Origin: Tubiluchus corallicola | Taxonomy: Eukaryota; Priapulida; Priapulimorpha; Priapulimorphida; Tubiluchidae | DNA: 64,000 nt | Assembly: GCA_030141605.1 (NCBI GenBank) | Contig: JAQGDQ010002374.1 | Location: forward strand, 310,001 to 374,000 | Reading direction: 5' to 3' | Notes under the pieces: generated by a model | Told to the model about the DNA's origin: nothing | The model's input: only the letters and a program-made list of their open reading frames with translations | Databases searched by the model: none | Shown here: one piece after another, positions 1 through 18,694 of the stretch | How positions within the stretch are numbered: the first letter of the stretch is position 1 | How the letters are laid out: each line of letters opens with the position of its first letter | Translations under genes and position numbers: made by a program

Positions 1-61
1 AAAAAGCATTTACCAGAAAGATTTCTTAACAGGAAAATCACGGTTACTTTTTAACTGCTAA

Positions 62-220
62 AAGTTTGCTGTCTTAGTGGAATAAAGCTTTCGATTTCTC
101 TTTCTCTGTCTGGTTCTCCCTTGTAGTTCTTTCCCATTTCCCATCTTATCCCTCTCATCTTCTCCCTCTTTTCATCTCCCTCTTTTCTTCACTTTCTCCC
201 CCGTTCTATCGCCCTTATTC

Positions 221-266
<46 letters not shown>

Positions 267-560
267 GTCTTTCCCTTTGTCTTTGTCTCTTTCCCTCCCT
301 TTCTTCTCTCTTTCCATCTCACTTCTCAGCCCGCCCTCTCAATTGAATTTGAAGTGATTATGTGTAGCAAATGATACAATGCAAATTATGCTGAGAAAGC
401 AGTTTCTTATTCGTATTCGTATTCTCTCACCCGTTTTGTTCTTTCCCTACCCGGCATCCCTCCCTTTCCCTTTCTCTCTGTCATCCCCTCACTTTTTCAC
501 TCTTTGTATCTCCTCCCTCTCTCTCTTTCGGGTTTTCTCTTTCTGTTCTTCTTTAGTTAT
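62..560. repeat. pyrimidine-rich low-complexity tract with (TC)n
   Basis: The plus strand is dominated by C and T here, with a pure (TC)n run at about 225-258 and further CT-rich stretches at 120-330 and 430-545. The short reading frame across 379-585 is a product of this composition and is not supported as a gene. Confidence 0.85.
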
Positions 561-767
561 CTACAGGGCTTTGATTAATGACTAACAAAAATCAGATTCA
601 TTTCAAATAACGTATTGTTTAGGGTCAATCTTGTTTTTTTGTATTTCGTTTTGGGTTTGTTTTGAAAATTCATTGCTACAATTTAAGATTACTACTTTTT
701 AGGATGAAACTTTTCTCTCGGCGTAATTTGCATTGTATCACATGCTGCACATAATCACTTTAATTCA
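344..767. repeat. long inverted repeat (arms 344-391 and 721-767), MITE-like
   Basis: The two arms are reverse complements over about 47 bases with few differences; both contain the core GTGATTATGTG and GATACAATGCAAATTA. They enclose about 330 bases that include part of the pyrimidine-rich tract. The layout fits a small terminal-inverted-repeat element or a hairpin-forming locus. No clear target-site duplication was found, so the element class is open. Confidence 0.7.
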
Positions 768-770
768 CTT

Positions 771-2540
771 GGTTTTCATAAGATTTAAGATAATACTTGA
801 TAAATAATAATTATTAAAAATCAAAATACAAAGCTTTGCGAACGATACAGATTTGTTAATATCTTGAGGTCGACATATGCCCAATGAATTATGCTACTTC
901 GCTAGCAAGTTCAATAGCAAGATAAGCCTCTGAGATAAAATACTGAACAGGCAGAGATATCACAGTCACATTCAGATGCATGAACATCTCTAAACATCAA
1001 GAAATGATTCGGAATCACTGTAAAAGTACTATCCAAGAGTGATATTAATTTGCAGTTTCCCTACAAATCAGTTGCCCTGCTTTGTGCTGCTTAAAGTTGA
1101 TAATCAATTACTCGCCGTGAGTACTCACTATTGCGTTTATGCAAACTTCAACATGATTCACTACCTTATCGTTCTAACGTTGTAAATCTATGATTCATTA
1201 CATTTTCCGTGCATTTTATTTACCAGTTCTGGGAAATGGCAGTTTTTTTCTCGGAAGTAAATACTTCTGGCAAAGTGTACACCGTTTAGTGCTTTGATAA
1301 AAGCAGCTGACACTGGTAGTGAATATAAACAATTATTACAACACTGTTTGCAAAAGATCAAGTATTTGAATAAATTTAATCTAAAAAACTTTTTATACAA
1401 TTTAAAATCGTCAACTTAAAGGCGTCTTGTAGGAGCATAACTGAATAATTCATTAAAATATAAACCTGTACTTCCATTCTGCACTTGCATTAATATATCT
1501 GTACATAATTATAATAATTACTAAACTAAAGTGCTAAATTAACAATGCTTGTTCAGTAGCCGATGGAGATTTTGGAAACGATAGCGTAGGCACTTCTGTT
1601 AGTGGAAGGAATGCTTTCCCCATTTAAGTGACTTAAATTAGCCACAGGTTATCCCCGTACAATAAGACGGGGATGAGTAAAGCCCGGGCAAGGTTGTTGA
1701 TGTTGGGTTTTCCCTTTACACCAACCTAAGTATTCATAAGGCACAGGCATAGCGAAGCACAGGTATTATTGACACACATCAAGCGCCAGAAAGCACATAT
1801 CTTCAGTAACAAGAATACTGCACGTGCAGCTGCAAGGTAAGAATATTATACACTTATTAGTAGTAACGCGATAAGCTTATAAACTTAAATTCCTACACGA
1901 ACGTTAAAATTCAATTGATAGTTCGTACACGTTTACAGTATAAGTATTACATACGTATGTAATTTAAAATAGTTTATTGTGCTTTAAAATCTACATCTAA
2001 TAAACTTTTTCGCTTTCCGTGGCAAATGGCATTTACAATAATCTGAAAACTTTGAATTTAAAGTAAAATATTACTATACGTACGCACACTTACGAAGAGA
2101 GCACTAAAAGCAGCACAAATTTTCAAGTGGCGAATCGTATCAGTTTTGTGAACTCCAAAAAGTTCCTTTCCACTAGAAAACAGTTCAGTCACTTTCTCTA
2201 GTGGATCAGTACCAAAAAATGCACCGGCAAAGTAAAAAATACTTTATGGTTTGATGTAAATGTTGTAAAAACTTAGCATAAACAACTACGTTGATGTAAA
2301 TAAATGGTGACTATTTAGCTTCAACGCCAAAAACACAATGTGCCGAAGCATCTTCGTTATTATAGTCAGGTTTAATGTGACTTACATTGAACTTCATAAT
2401 ACAGAAAAGTTTGCTTCGCAAACCAGGCAGCGGGGATTAAACTCTCACTGTAAACCTTTTATTTGTTTTGTGTACATCTCCAGATTATGAGACCTTTTCA
2501 TGTGACTGATTGAAATTTACATTTATTCTTCCCAGATTAC
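771..2540. other. intergenic, no gene seen
   Basis: AT-rich sequence with frequent stops on both strands and no recognisable protein similarity. The only distinct structure is a perfect 8-bp-stem hairpin at 1651-1674 (ATCCCCGT / ACGGGGAT), followed by a GC-richer patch to about 1760. Confidence 0.6.

Positions 2541-2542
<2 letters not shown>

Positions 2543-2618
<76 letters not shown>
2543..2618. repeat. (AT)n microsatellite
   Basis: An uninterrupted run of alternating T and A, about 75 bases, some 600 bases upstream of the orphan gene. It is able to extrude a cruciform and is likely to vary in length. Confidence 0.95.
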
Positions 2619-2620
<2 letters not shown>

Positions 2621-3032
2621 TCGTTATGGTATATAAAATGATGAAATTTCTGAAGACCACATTTTCTGCTTTTTACTGTAAATCATTGGGTGTTTAATAG
2701 GTTTGAATTTTTGAAATAGTCTGCGTTACTATATGCAGGTCTATAATTTCTGATATTAAATTTTTTTATAAAGTTGACTATTATAGATGACAACAATCCA
2801 GCTTTTATTTCTATCGTGAATATAGCTAGTTCAAACAATTTAATGATTTAGCGCTACCCGCGAGAGAACGTCATATCGCCTATTCCTAGATCTAGATAGT
2901 CAACTCAAAACTGATAAATCCCTTCTGTGTAAATGTGCATGTGCAATGCTGGAAGATTGTCATCAGTTGACATAACACCTGATAATACTCATTATGCCCC
3001 CACCTACATAAATGATAAAGCCGACCAATGCC

Positions 3033-3040
3033 TATATAAG
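3033..3040 (+). promoter_or_regulatory. TATA box of the orphan gene
   Basis: TATATAAG lies 170 bases before the start codon at 3210. A transcription start about 30 bases downstream would give a 5' leader of roughly 140 bases. A TATA promoter suits a regulated rather than a housekeeping gene. The identification rests on the motif and its position only. Confidence 0.5.
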
Positions 3041-3193
3041 CCAGTCTTTGCGCTGAGGTTGCATCATTATTTCGTCATTCTGATTTCTTTGTGACTATAA
3101 TGTTGTCGATAATATCAGTGCAAGTATCAACGTCTATAGTTATTTTTTGACCAGGTTTAATAATTTTTAATTTGACAAAGGTTCCGTTTGAAT

Positions 3194-3223
3194 ATGAGAA
3201 ACAAGAAACATGTCGGGGGATAA
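3194..3223 (+). promoter_or_regulatory. upstream ORF overlapping the orphan gene start
   Basis: An ATG at 3194 opens a 9-codon frame that ends with TAA at 3221-3223, 14 bases past the main ATG at 3210 and in another frame. If the leader is unspliced, this overlapping uORF would lower translation from the main start, a common arrangement in tightly controlled signalling genes. Confidence 0.4.
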
Positions 3224-5161
3224 AACTGCAGAAGAACAAGTTGCTCGTGGCAGTGTTGTAACAGTTGAAATGGAAGAGCCAACTACAACGAAAGACACGA
3301 AAATGATGCGCTTTATTGTGAGGCTGAAGAAAATATCGAGAAATGGATTTAAAACCTTTAAAAATTTGTTTAAATTCGACTTTAACATCTCTACCGTCTT
3401 GGTGGTATTGTTGACAGTTTTCATGCTAAAAAATGACGAGAAGGTGCCGGACTGTAATCATTGGCATAACCACGTGACTCATCATTTCAAAATGCCTGCG
3501 ACAGTCAAGAAACTAACCCAGTGTGAAACTGTGATCATGCGGGCTCAAGCTGTTCGGTTCAAAGCTGAAGAAGTCTCGAACGAAATTCTGCCAAAGGTAC
3601 ACATATTTTGTATATATTTTACTTTATACTTTATCGACCATATATAGTCACATATTAGATCATACATAAATCATTCTATAGTCTTAGACAGTAAGGCAGA
3701 TTGTTAGACAGATATATGAAGTACAATTATTACTGAAATCTAGAATACCATTATGTCAGCAATGAAGGTGTGACCTTTTTCCACGTTAAATAGCGACGCA
3801 GGACAATAAATGGCAACTCACACAAGTTAAAAATACAAACATCAAAAACAGTCGCAGAAGTAAGCGAGCATACATAATGTTGCATACACATAAGCTCAAC
3901 GTCTATAACTCAAAAAACTATAACGCACGAAAACAAAAGTAACAAATTGTATCAATATTATATATACAGAATACGCCTACCATCCATAGTCCATATTTAT
4001 TTTAACTGCTAAACTTTCACTGTGATGTCTAAAGGTTAGAAATTGAGTAGGCCTATCTACAAGTTAAATTTGGGCATTAGAACTTGTGGTTTTCTTACGT
4101 TTGAAACACTTGTGCACGTTCATCGTTTTGTGACTAGAAAGTCTGAAAAGCGGCGTGATCAATGACAATATCTGTCACAGCAATCACGCGAGAACAATAA
4201 CAGGTCAAAATTAAGTTTCAGATTGCAACTACACTGATGTGTAGAGAGCTATCTCTCGCAAGAGGAGCGACAAAATTAACTCTGGGTTGTCTGTGTATAA
4301 TTAAAAATCATTTTTTCAGTTGGGATTTGAATCTCATCCAGGATATGATTTGTACCCAGGACTGATCGCCGACGAAGGATTTCCATCTCCGCCAGACATT
4401 GATTCAAACTGGAGCGTATGTTGATTGATTAATGTACAAAATTAATATTTTCGATAGACTGCATTGGCTAGAAATGTAGGCTTGTTTGTTCTTATTGGCG
4501 CGAAAAATATTCGTATCGACGGCGGTTATCTCAATACTGTATTTAAAAATGCCTACATATGTGCTTACCTTTAGCCAACTACGGCTTTTTGTTAGTTGTT
4601 TTGTAGTATACATATACTCATATTCATCAAACAAAATAGGGCAAGTTCAAAAAAGCTTAAACTAAGAAAACATAGAAAATATAAAAATAGAAGTTATTTC
4701 TTTTAATTTTTTTAAGTTTTAAAATTATTTCAAAATTAATTATTTTAGCAATGTAATCACAGGCCATAATCTGCGCGTATCACTAAGTTTTACAAGAATA
4801 CCTAAACTAAATGAATTTTTATTTATAGGCTTTCGAAGTGGTGGATCTCGTTTATAAAAACACCACAAACATCTTGGAATTTGTGACTGAAGCGGCTGAG
4901 TCTTATGAGGGGTTTGATTATTCTCTAGTCTACGTCGTAGATGAGATTAGGAATTTGATCGCCTTGGTATTTTTCACCTCGGAAGCCATTACGGGGCAAG
5001 TAGTGCAGAAGTTTGACGCTGATGTTACTCCCAAGAGTCCGGTCAACCCATCAGAATTTGATTTTCGAACGTATCAAATGATGAGAAATCTCATGAGCTA
5101 TATGACTTTTGTTCAAAATGTTTATGATAAAATAAACAAAAATGAAATAGTTTCGGCCTGA
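3210..5161 (+). CDS. orphan single-pass membrane or secreted protein, helical outer domain
   Basis: Three exons, 3210-3596, 4320-4415 and 4829-5161, join with both introns in phase 0 and GT/AG borders to give 271 residues. Residues 1-58 are hydrophilic and rich in Lys/Arg just before a hydrophobic helix at about 59-73 (core STVLVVLLTVFML), so an inside-in N-terminus (type II anchor) or an unusually long signal peptide is predicted. The outer part has only two cysteines (C82, C105). It reads as a helix (about 95-128), a Pro/Gly/Asp-rich linker encoded by exon 2 (130-161), a long helical stretch (about 162-222) and a last helix (about 236-264). I do not recognise the family. The order of long helix, proline-rich loop and C-terminal helix, with phase-0 introns, resembles LIF/CNTF-type four-helix cytokines; that is inference. 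A TATA box precedes it and a poly(A) signal follows at 5236. Confidence 0.75.
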
Positions 5162-5235
5162 TTGTTGTTTTTTGATAGCACGTGTAAGTACCTTAATCAA
5201 AGTATTGGCTACCTAATTATCCCAGTGATTTTGTT

Positions 5236-5241
5236 AATAAA
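5236..5241 (+). terminator. poly(A) signal of the orphan gene
   Basis: AATAAA lies 75 bases after the stop codon, followed by a T/G-rich stretch (about 5250-5280) of the kind that assists cleavage. Confidence 0.65.
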
Positions 5242-5289
5242 TGTTATTCTCGTTTTTTGGTTTGTTTTGTTTCTTTTTTGCTTATATCC

Positions 5290-6195
5290 ATATGTAGCAT
5301 ATATATTATAAGGACTATAATAATATATTTATATGACTGAGCACGTCTAATGCATTGTCTTATCGTATTTTGATATGTCCCTATAGTTTTTAACAATGTA
5401 CACGTAATTATATTAAATTATATTAATACTTCCTTATTTATTTGTAATTCATTTGTATGATTCAGAAATACAGCGTTTAATGAATTACTCATATTTATTT
5501 AAATTCGCAGATGCACGTCTTTTAAGCCTATTTCGTGACTAGGGCCTATATATAACACGAAAACTCATGGTGTCTAACCTCAAAGACAAAGTATAAAATG
5601 AAATTAAAAACTTAAAAGTTAATGGATTATTTAAGCTTAGTATGTACGAGTGTCTCAGGACAAGTAGTTTTGCTGCTAAATTTTGCTGACAGCTATCATG
5701 TTCAGTAATGATTTTGTAATTTATGTATATAAAACTCATAGATATGTAATGTTGGGCAATAAACTGTTTACCTATGTCACGCTATAGTTTTCAGTCTCTG
5801 TTGTTTTGCACGTGTTTTTATCATGCAAGCCAAGTCCCACACTCAGAAGCAATGCTATCACATCGGCATCACAGATAAAGTAGCAGACAATTTTTAGATG
5901 GCTACCAGTTAAATTTGTTTACTAAATAGACCCAGCACTGCTTAAGTTTACAACCAAGCACGCACTGTGGCAACTCATGCAGTTGTTTTCCTCGTTTTAC
6001 TACGATGCTACTTTATCAGTTCATTTAAAAAATTCATATGGATATCGCTTGCTGGAATAGTTAGCTTTACAAATGACAGATAAACTGAATATATGACATA
6101 GTTAACAGCTTCGAATAAAGTATATCCCCGAAAATCTGATGGGTAAAGAATTTATAGAGCAATAGGTAAAGAAGGTTAGGTCATAGAGACAGCTA
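5290..6195. other. intergenic, no gene seen
   Basis: AT-rich sequence without a supportable reading frame, RNA gene or repeat on either strand. Confidence 0.55.
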
Positions 6196-6448
<253 letters not shown>

Positions 6449-6806
6449 AGTTGTAACTTGGTGTATTATGTTTTTAGTACTTTACGGGGAAAACGCAGAA
6501 GCTACCAATTATTTCAAAAATGAGAAAATTACAGTTGTTATGCGTTTATAAGAGATTGTCGCGAATTTATCTTTTTTTTTCTACAAAAATCAGTAATAAT
6601 GAAGACCCTTTGAAAACATTCCAATTTCTCTTAGAATGGTACGATGGAAACAATTGATTTGCTGAAGAGAAGAGATTGTCATCCTTCGGAGATTATCAGC
6701 CTCTTTTACCGTTACTGAATCAAAGATTCTTACTAAATTTTCACGGCTGAGTAAACTCTGGCTTCTTCTAACGTGCGTGAAATTTCTTTGCAAAAGTGGT
6801 TGGTAG

Positions 6807-6884
6807 ATGGCAGCACATTCCTTCTCTACAGCGTTAACTTTCGCGGAAAACGCGAATTTCATAACAAGCAATACTCATAGAAAG
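6807..6884 (+). other. in-frame 26-codon extension ahead of the PRPS start
   Basis: An ATG at 6807 is in frame with the conserved PRPS start at 6885, with no stop between them, and is preceded directly by TAG. It would add 26 residues beginning [10 protein letters not shown]. The residues are not rich in Arg and include a Glu and an Asn-rich part, so a mitochondrial leader is not convincing. It is either 5' UTR or a minor longer isoform. Confidence 0.4.
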
Positions 6885-14368
<7,484 letters not shown>

Positions 14369-14557
14369 GAGCGTTTTTACAATGACGTCAGTATTTTCGA
14401 CCAAATCCTCAAGATATTTACGACCCATGTTTGTTTTTAATGCGGAGCGGGGATGCGATTGTTATGCTTTTTTGTGATATGTGCTGTGGTAGTAGGTAAC
14501 ATGTGATTGAGTTTTTTCTTATAACGTGGAATTGTTTGCTGTTTAAGTTTATCGTGG

Positions 14558-14563
14558 AATAAA
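14558..14563 (+). terminator. poly(A) signal of PRPS
   Basis: AATAAA 190 bases after the PRPS stop, the first consensus hexamer in the 3' flank, followed by T-rich sequence. It ends the transcript before the MITE at 14688. Confidence 0.55.
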
Positions 14564-14687
14564 ACAGTTTTACTTCTTTCTGTGAACTGTTGCTGATCAC
14601 CAATGACAGCAGTTTGCTATGGATAGCAGCAACTGGTTGTAAATTTCCTGTTAATAGCATCTGTTAATAGAAACTAGCTTAATGATA

Positions 14688-15254
14688 CAGTAAAGTACGT
14701 ATAACTCGAATTCTTCCGTATCTCAAACAGATCTCCTGGAACGGATTTTCTCTTTTGTTTTTCCCTTAAACAAGCATTGCGTAATTTGAACCAAATTCCC
14801 GGTACAATTCTTAAGAATTTGATTGAAATTACCTCGCCTGTCTTGAACAGCCTCCCAAGCGAGAAATTCTACGTGAAAATGTAGACTTACTGCCACATTA
14901 TGATTTTAACTGTTAGTTTCAGCAAAAATACTGCAAAGATTTCTTGTATTACCTTACTTAACGAACGTGATTTAATGTAGGTCACAACATTATTATTGCC
15001 GAATTTTATCAACCATGTTAATCAGGCTACAGTAGAGTGGACCAGTCATTGTATTTTTGGTTATTCATAAAATTATTGTTTGTTACTTGATCAAAGGCTC
15101 AGTTTATCATTTTCACTGGTTGTTGTGTTACTAGTGTATTGTCCGATATTCTTTATTGACTTAATCTTGTTTCCTGATGAACATCGTCTAAACGTTCACA
15201 TAACTTGAACAAATTTTCCGGTGCGGAGGTGTTCAAGTTATACATAGGTTATTG
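14688..15254. mobile_element. non-autonomous TA-targeted MITE (Tc1/mariner or pogo type)
   Basis: A 567-base element flanked by TA on both sides (14686-14687 and 15255-15256). The left end begins CAGTAAAGTACGTATAACTC and the right end, read inward, CAATAACCTATGTATAACTT, so the ends are inverted repeats with scattered differences. Further ACTCGAA/ACTTGAA motifs lie just inside both ends. There is no coding capacity. It sits about 125 bases past the PRPS poly(A) signal. Confidence 0.6.
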
Positions 15255-15256
15255 TA

Positions 15257-17260
15257 TGTCCATACATTCATTTGTCTTTGGCAGTTATTGCATTAATATA
15301 ATAATTAAAGATCCGTTACTATTCGTTTTTAGTTTGTGAATTGTTTAATACTAACACATATCTTATCAAAAAGTCATAGTAGGTTTACTGATCAAATGAC
15401 CTTGGCAGGTTAAAAGAGGGTGTTTTTGAAATTTTTAAAATACAGTATTATTGGCTAGCAGTGCTCTAATTTGTTTGAAAGATGTGTTAGTAGGAAGGAA
15501 GATTTGCAATTTAAATAATTAGAGTTCATGCCTAACAAGCTACCGCAACATCAGAAGCTTACGATACCAGTTTGCATCAGTAGCACAGAAATTAATGTAA
15601 TTTGTTTGTATTAAATCAGTAACTTGCTATTTTTTACAATGGTAAGTTTATTAAAAATGCTCGTTTTAATTTTTAACAGATCTTTGGCATCATGTTTTAT
15701 CATAATACAAAGTAACAGAAACTCATTATTTACAAATTGAATAGTTTTCGGATAGAATGTTTGTAGGCACACGACACTGATTTTCCCACATTTTCTTACA
15801 TTGATGATATTTGCGTCGTCAAAATTCTAGTGCAACTGCAAGTGTCCAATTATTTCACTATCATAAATGTTTGGCAAAACACGAAAATTTAGCATTGCAT
15901 TGCATTGTTGTTTGTAAATTTGGTTGATATCAGCGTGTACAAATGTTGAAAAAATCCAGTCTGAATTGAATTGTTTTGATGTGCATAGTGTGAAACAGTA
16001 ATTCAAAGATATAATCTGCAAATAAAGTTTTTAAACAAAAAAATTACTTTGACAGCTTTTTTGGTTATTCACCAAAAATTACAATATATGGCAATGCTGA
16101 CTATTTTTTCTTACCCAGTATACCCATTGATGTATTACAGTAATCTACATAGCAATGCTGATATTATACTTGAGGTGAAACATTTTACAAATTTGGACAT
16201 GCCTAATATACTATTTTCACGCTTCATAAAATTATATCAACCTTCCGCCTTGTTTCCTCTTAACACTTTCACTACGTAGTTGCTTTTAACTGGGCCGCAT
16301 TGGCTTTTGTACTTCTTGTGGTGTGTTACTAAAACAGAATCTTGTAAATAAATAAATAGCCATTTGTTATTAAACATTAATTCTGAATACTAGTTTTATT
16401 TATACGCATGGGTACACATATATGCCCTCATGCATGCACTCACGCGCACACCCACACAAATAAGCACATATTTAAATTTAGAAGCCAATTTACACAAAAG
16501 TTCATATTAGTAATCCATAATACGCAATTATTTTATCAGTATGCAGAACAAGTGACTGTCATGAAATTTTGCATGAAAACGTTCTACACAGTATTTGGAA
16601 TGCACCTGGCTTCAGATGCTGATTGGCTAGTTAGCCTTACTTGTTGCGACGCAACCACAATCTCTCGGCTGTTAAACTTTTCTACAATGTTTTTGCATAG
16701 CCGTAGCTGCGAAATCATGGGTAACTGCGCTTAGTGCTGACCTAGGGCGGCACTCTGCCGCCTTCCGTCCTTTACAAGGAAAACATAGGCGGCACTGTGC
16801 CGTCTTCAGTAGTGAAAGAGACCCTATTTTTGAATATTTTCTGCAGTTTTGTGTGTAGAAGGGAATGAATCCGTACTAACTATATACTCATATCATTTGA
16901 CAGTATGCTCAACAGAAACTTAATAACAAAAATAAATGACAATGAAAGTGGCGATGACAATGATAATGATGAATGCAATTACTGTATTGTATTCTTAATT
17001 GATGTACACTCCATCTTTTTACTGTTGTCTGTCAAAGCATTATTGATAATAACAACGATTAAAAAGATGACGGTGACTACGATCAAGATGATAACTGCAG
17101 TGTTTATGCTGATCACAGCTGTTCAACGTGCAATTTTCATTTCCCATGCTTTGCAGAGCCTAATTATTATTTCTCAACATTGTAGATCCAGAAAAGTGAA
17201 TCAACAAAGGCTAATTAAACACAAAAACACAGCAGGTAAAATCTATAAAAGTGCACACAT
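15257..17260. other. intergenic between PRPS and CBP, no gene seen
   Basis: Mostly AT-rich. Open frames at 16049-16279, 16408-16734 and 16905-17288 show no domain, no splice context and runs of simple codons, so they are not called. The one structured spot is the pair of hairpins at 16744-16804. Confidence 0.5.
16744..16804. repeat. two tandem GC-rich hairpins
   Basis: GGCGGCA-CTC-TGCCGCC at 16746-16762 is a perfect 7-bp stem with a 3-base loop. GGCGGCA-CTG-TGCCGTC at 16788-16804 repeats the same stem with one G-T pair. They stand 25 bases apart in otherwise AT-rich sequence. The function is unknown; they may be the end structure of a decayed element. Confidence 0.7.
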
Positions 17261-17266
17261 TTTATT
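17261..17266 (-). terminator. candidate distal poly(A) signal of CBP
   Basis: AATAAA on the minus strand, followed at once by the GT-rich ATGTGTGC, a good downstream element. It would give a 3' UTR of about 1.4 kb. A second candidate AATAAA is at 18058-18063, about 630 bases after the stop. Confidence 0.4.
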
Positions 17267-18057
17267 TTATAGACAACAGGCATTTTAATGCATAATAAAC
17301 AAGTTGGCGATAAACAATTTGTGTCTGTGTGCTCTGACAGTTATTTTAATACAAGACAGTGGTAATCACTAATCAACAGATTTTAAAGATACAGTAACAA
17401 GTGTTTAACACTAAATGAAGATATCATTTACAATTTTAGTATTTAGAAATCATAATATTCTATGTTTTGATGAAGCCGCCTATCAAACAGTTGACAATGA
17501 TATGGTTTTTATAAAGCACTAATATCACTAAATAACTGGAACGAATTTCTGAGTAAAATTTGCTTAATCTGAAAATGAAAATCAGCACAATCCATTTCCA
17601 ATGCTAAATTTCTCCTCTTCAATGCTACAATTCCATAACGCCCTTAACAAAGTTTTTGTCAGTTATTGTTAAATTACAGACGTTTCTTCAAAATTTTAAT
17701 CAAATTTTTTTAGCCACGATTTGGTTTTACAGAATAAAATGCAATATTTTGGTGACAAGTTCTGATAAAGAAGACAGATTACTCCCCAATCTTACTTTTG
17801 GACTTGAGCATTTGATAAACATATCATTATTAAAGTTAATGACACAGTAACGAACTGCATTAATAACATCTTAGTTTGTCCGTGGGGGTCTTAGCATCAC
17901 TGAAAAGAACAAGACATTGAACTAAATCACGGCTAAAATATAATGCTAATGAACAATAAACTAAATAAAAATCACAACACAAAACTATGCAATTACCCGA
18001 TTTGTATACAGTTTTGGCATAATTTTTTACAGGAATACTTTACCGGTGCGGCCTTCC

Positions 18058-18063
18058 TTTATT
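18058..18063 (-). terminator. candidate proximal poly(A) signal of CBP
   Basis: AATAAA on the minus strand in the CBP 3' flank, about 630 bases after the stop codon. The downstream context is GC-rich rather than GT-rich, so it looks weaker than the site at 17261. Confidence 0.3.
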
Positions 18064-18605
18064 TACCAATAAATTACGTACAAACAGATTCACCAAAATA
18101 ACAATATAGTAAACATGTAACCGTCTCAATCACTTTTAGCTAGATAACGTAATGTCACGATTGTCTACGATCTAGCGGTACTGTAAATCAAGTTAGCTAA
18201 ATAAGGTATTTACATAAAATTTGCCCTAACTTAGATGGTGCTAAGTCCACTATGATATAAATGCTATCTTGATAAACTAGCTATCTATAAAATTACAGTT
18301 TAATGAAATGGAAAATATATTAGATTGGTAACAACAAACCTACCTACTCTGTAATCATGTTCTTTGTACATTTTAGTTATAATTTACAGCATATTCACGT
18401 TTCATTTTAGACGTTTATACAAAATTTTAGACCCTCTTTAATTTAAATACTTCAGACACAAAAGGGTCAGGCAATGTTTCGAATCTTACAAAATAAAATA
18501 TTCAGACCATAATAAAATGCCAATTTCAAAAAAAAATGCCCAAGAAAAACAAATGCACAATATTATAATCAACATAATTATTAGTTCTCGTTATATTATC
18601 TCACA

Positions 18606-18652
18606 ATAATAATAATAACAACAACAACAAATAACAACATTATTATTATTAA
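18606..18652. repeat. AAT/AAC trinucleotide run in the CBP 3' UTR
   Basis: (AAT)n, (AAC)n then (ATT)n within about 50 bases, just after the CBP stop. The AAT and ATT ends are complementary and could pair in the RNA. Confidence 0.7.
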
Positions 18653-18694
18653 TTACTATTCACAATTTCTGTACAAAACGTACTAAAGCCAAAG

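Noticed and set aside
16408-16734. 108-codon frame with His/Thr repeats
   Set aside because: It starts in a CA-type simple repeat and carries no conserved motif.
16905-17288. 127-codon plus-strand frame near the CBP 3' end
   Set aside because: It has an Asp/Asn run from simple sequence, a hydrophobic patch and no family resemblance or splice context, and it overlaps the likely CBP 3' UTR in antisense. It is probably chance.
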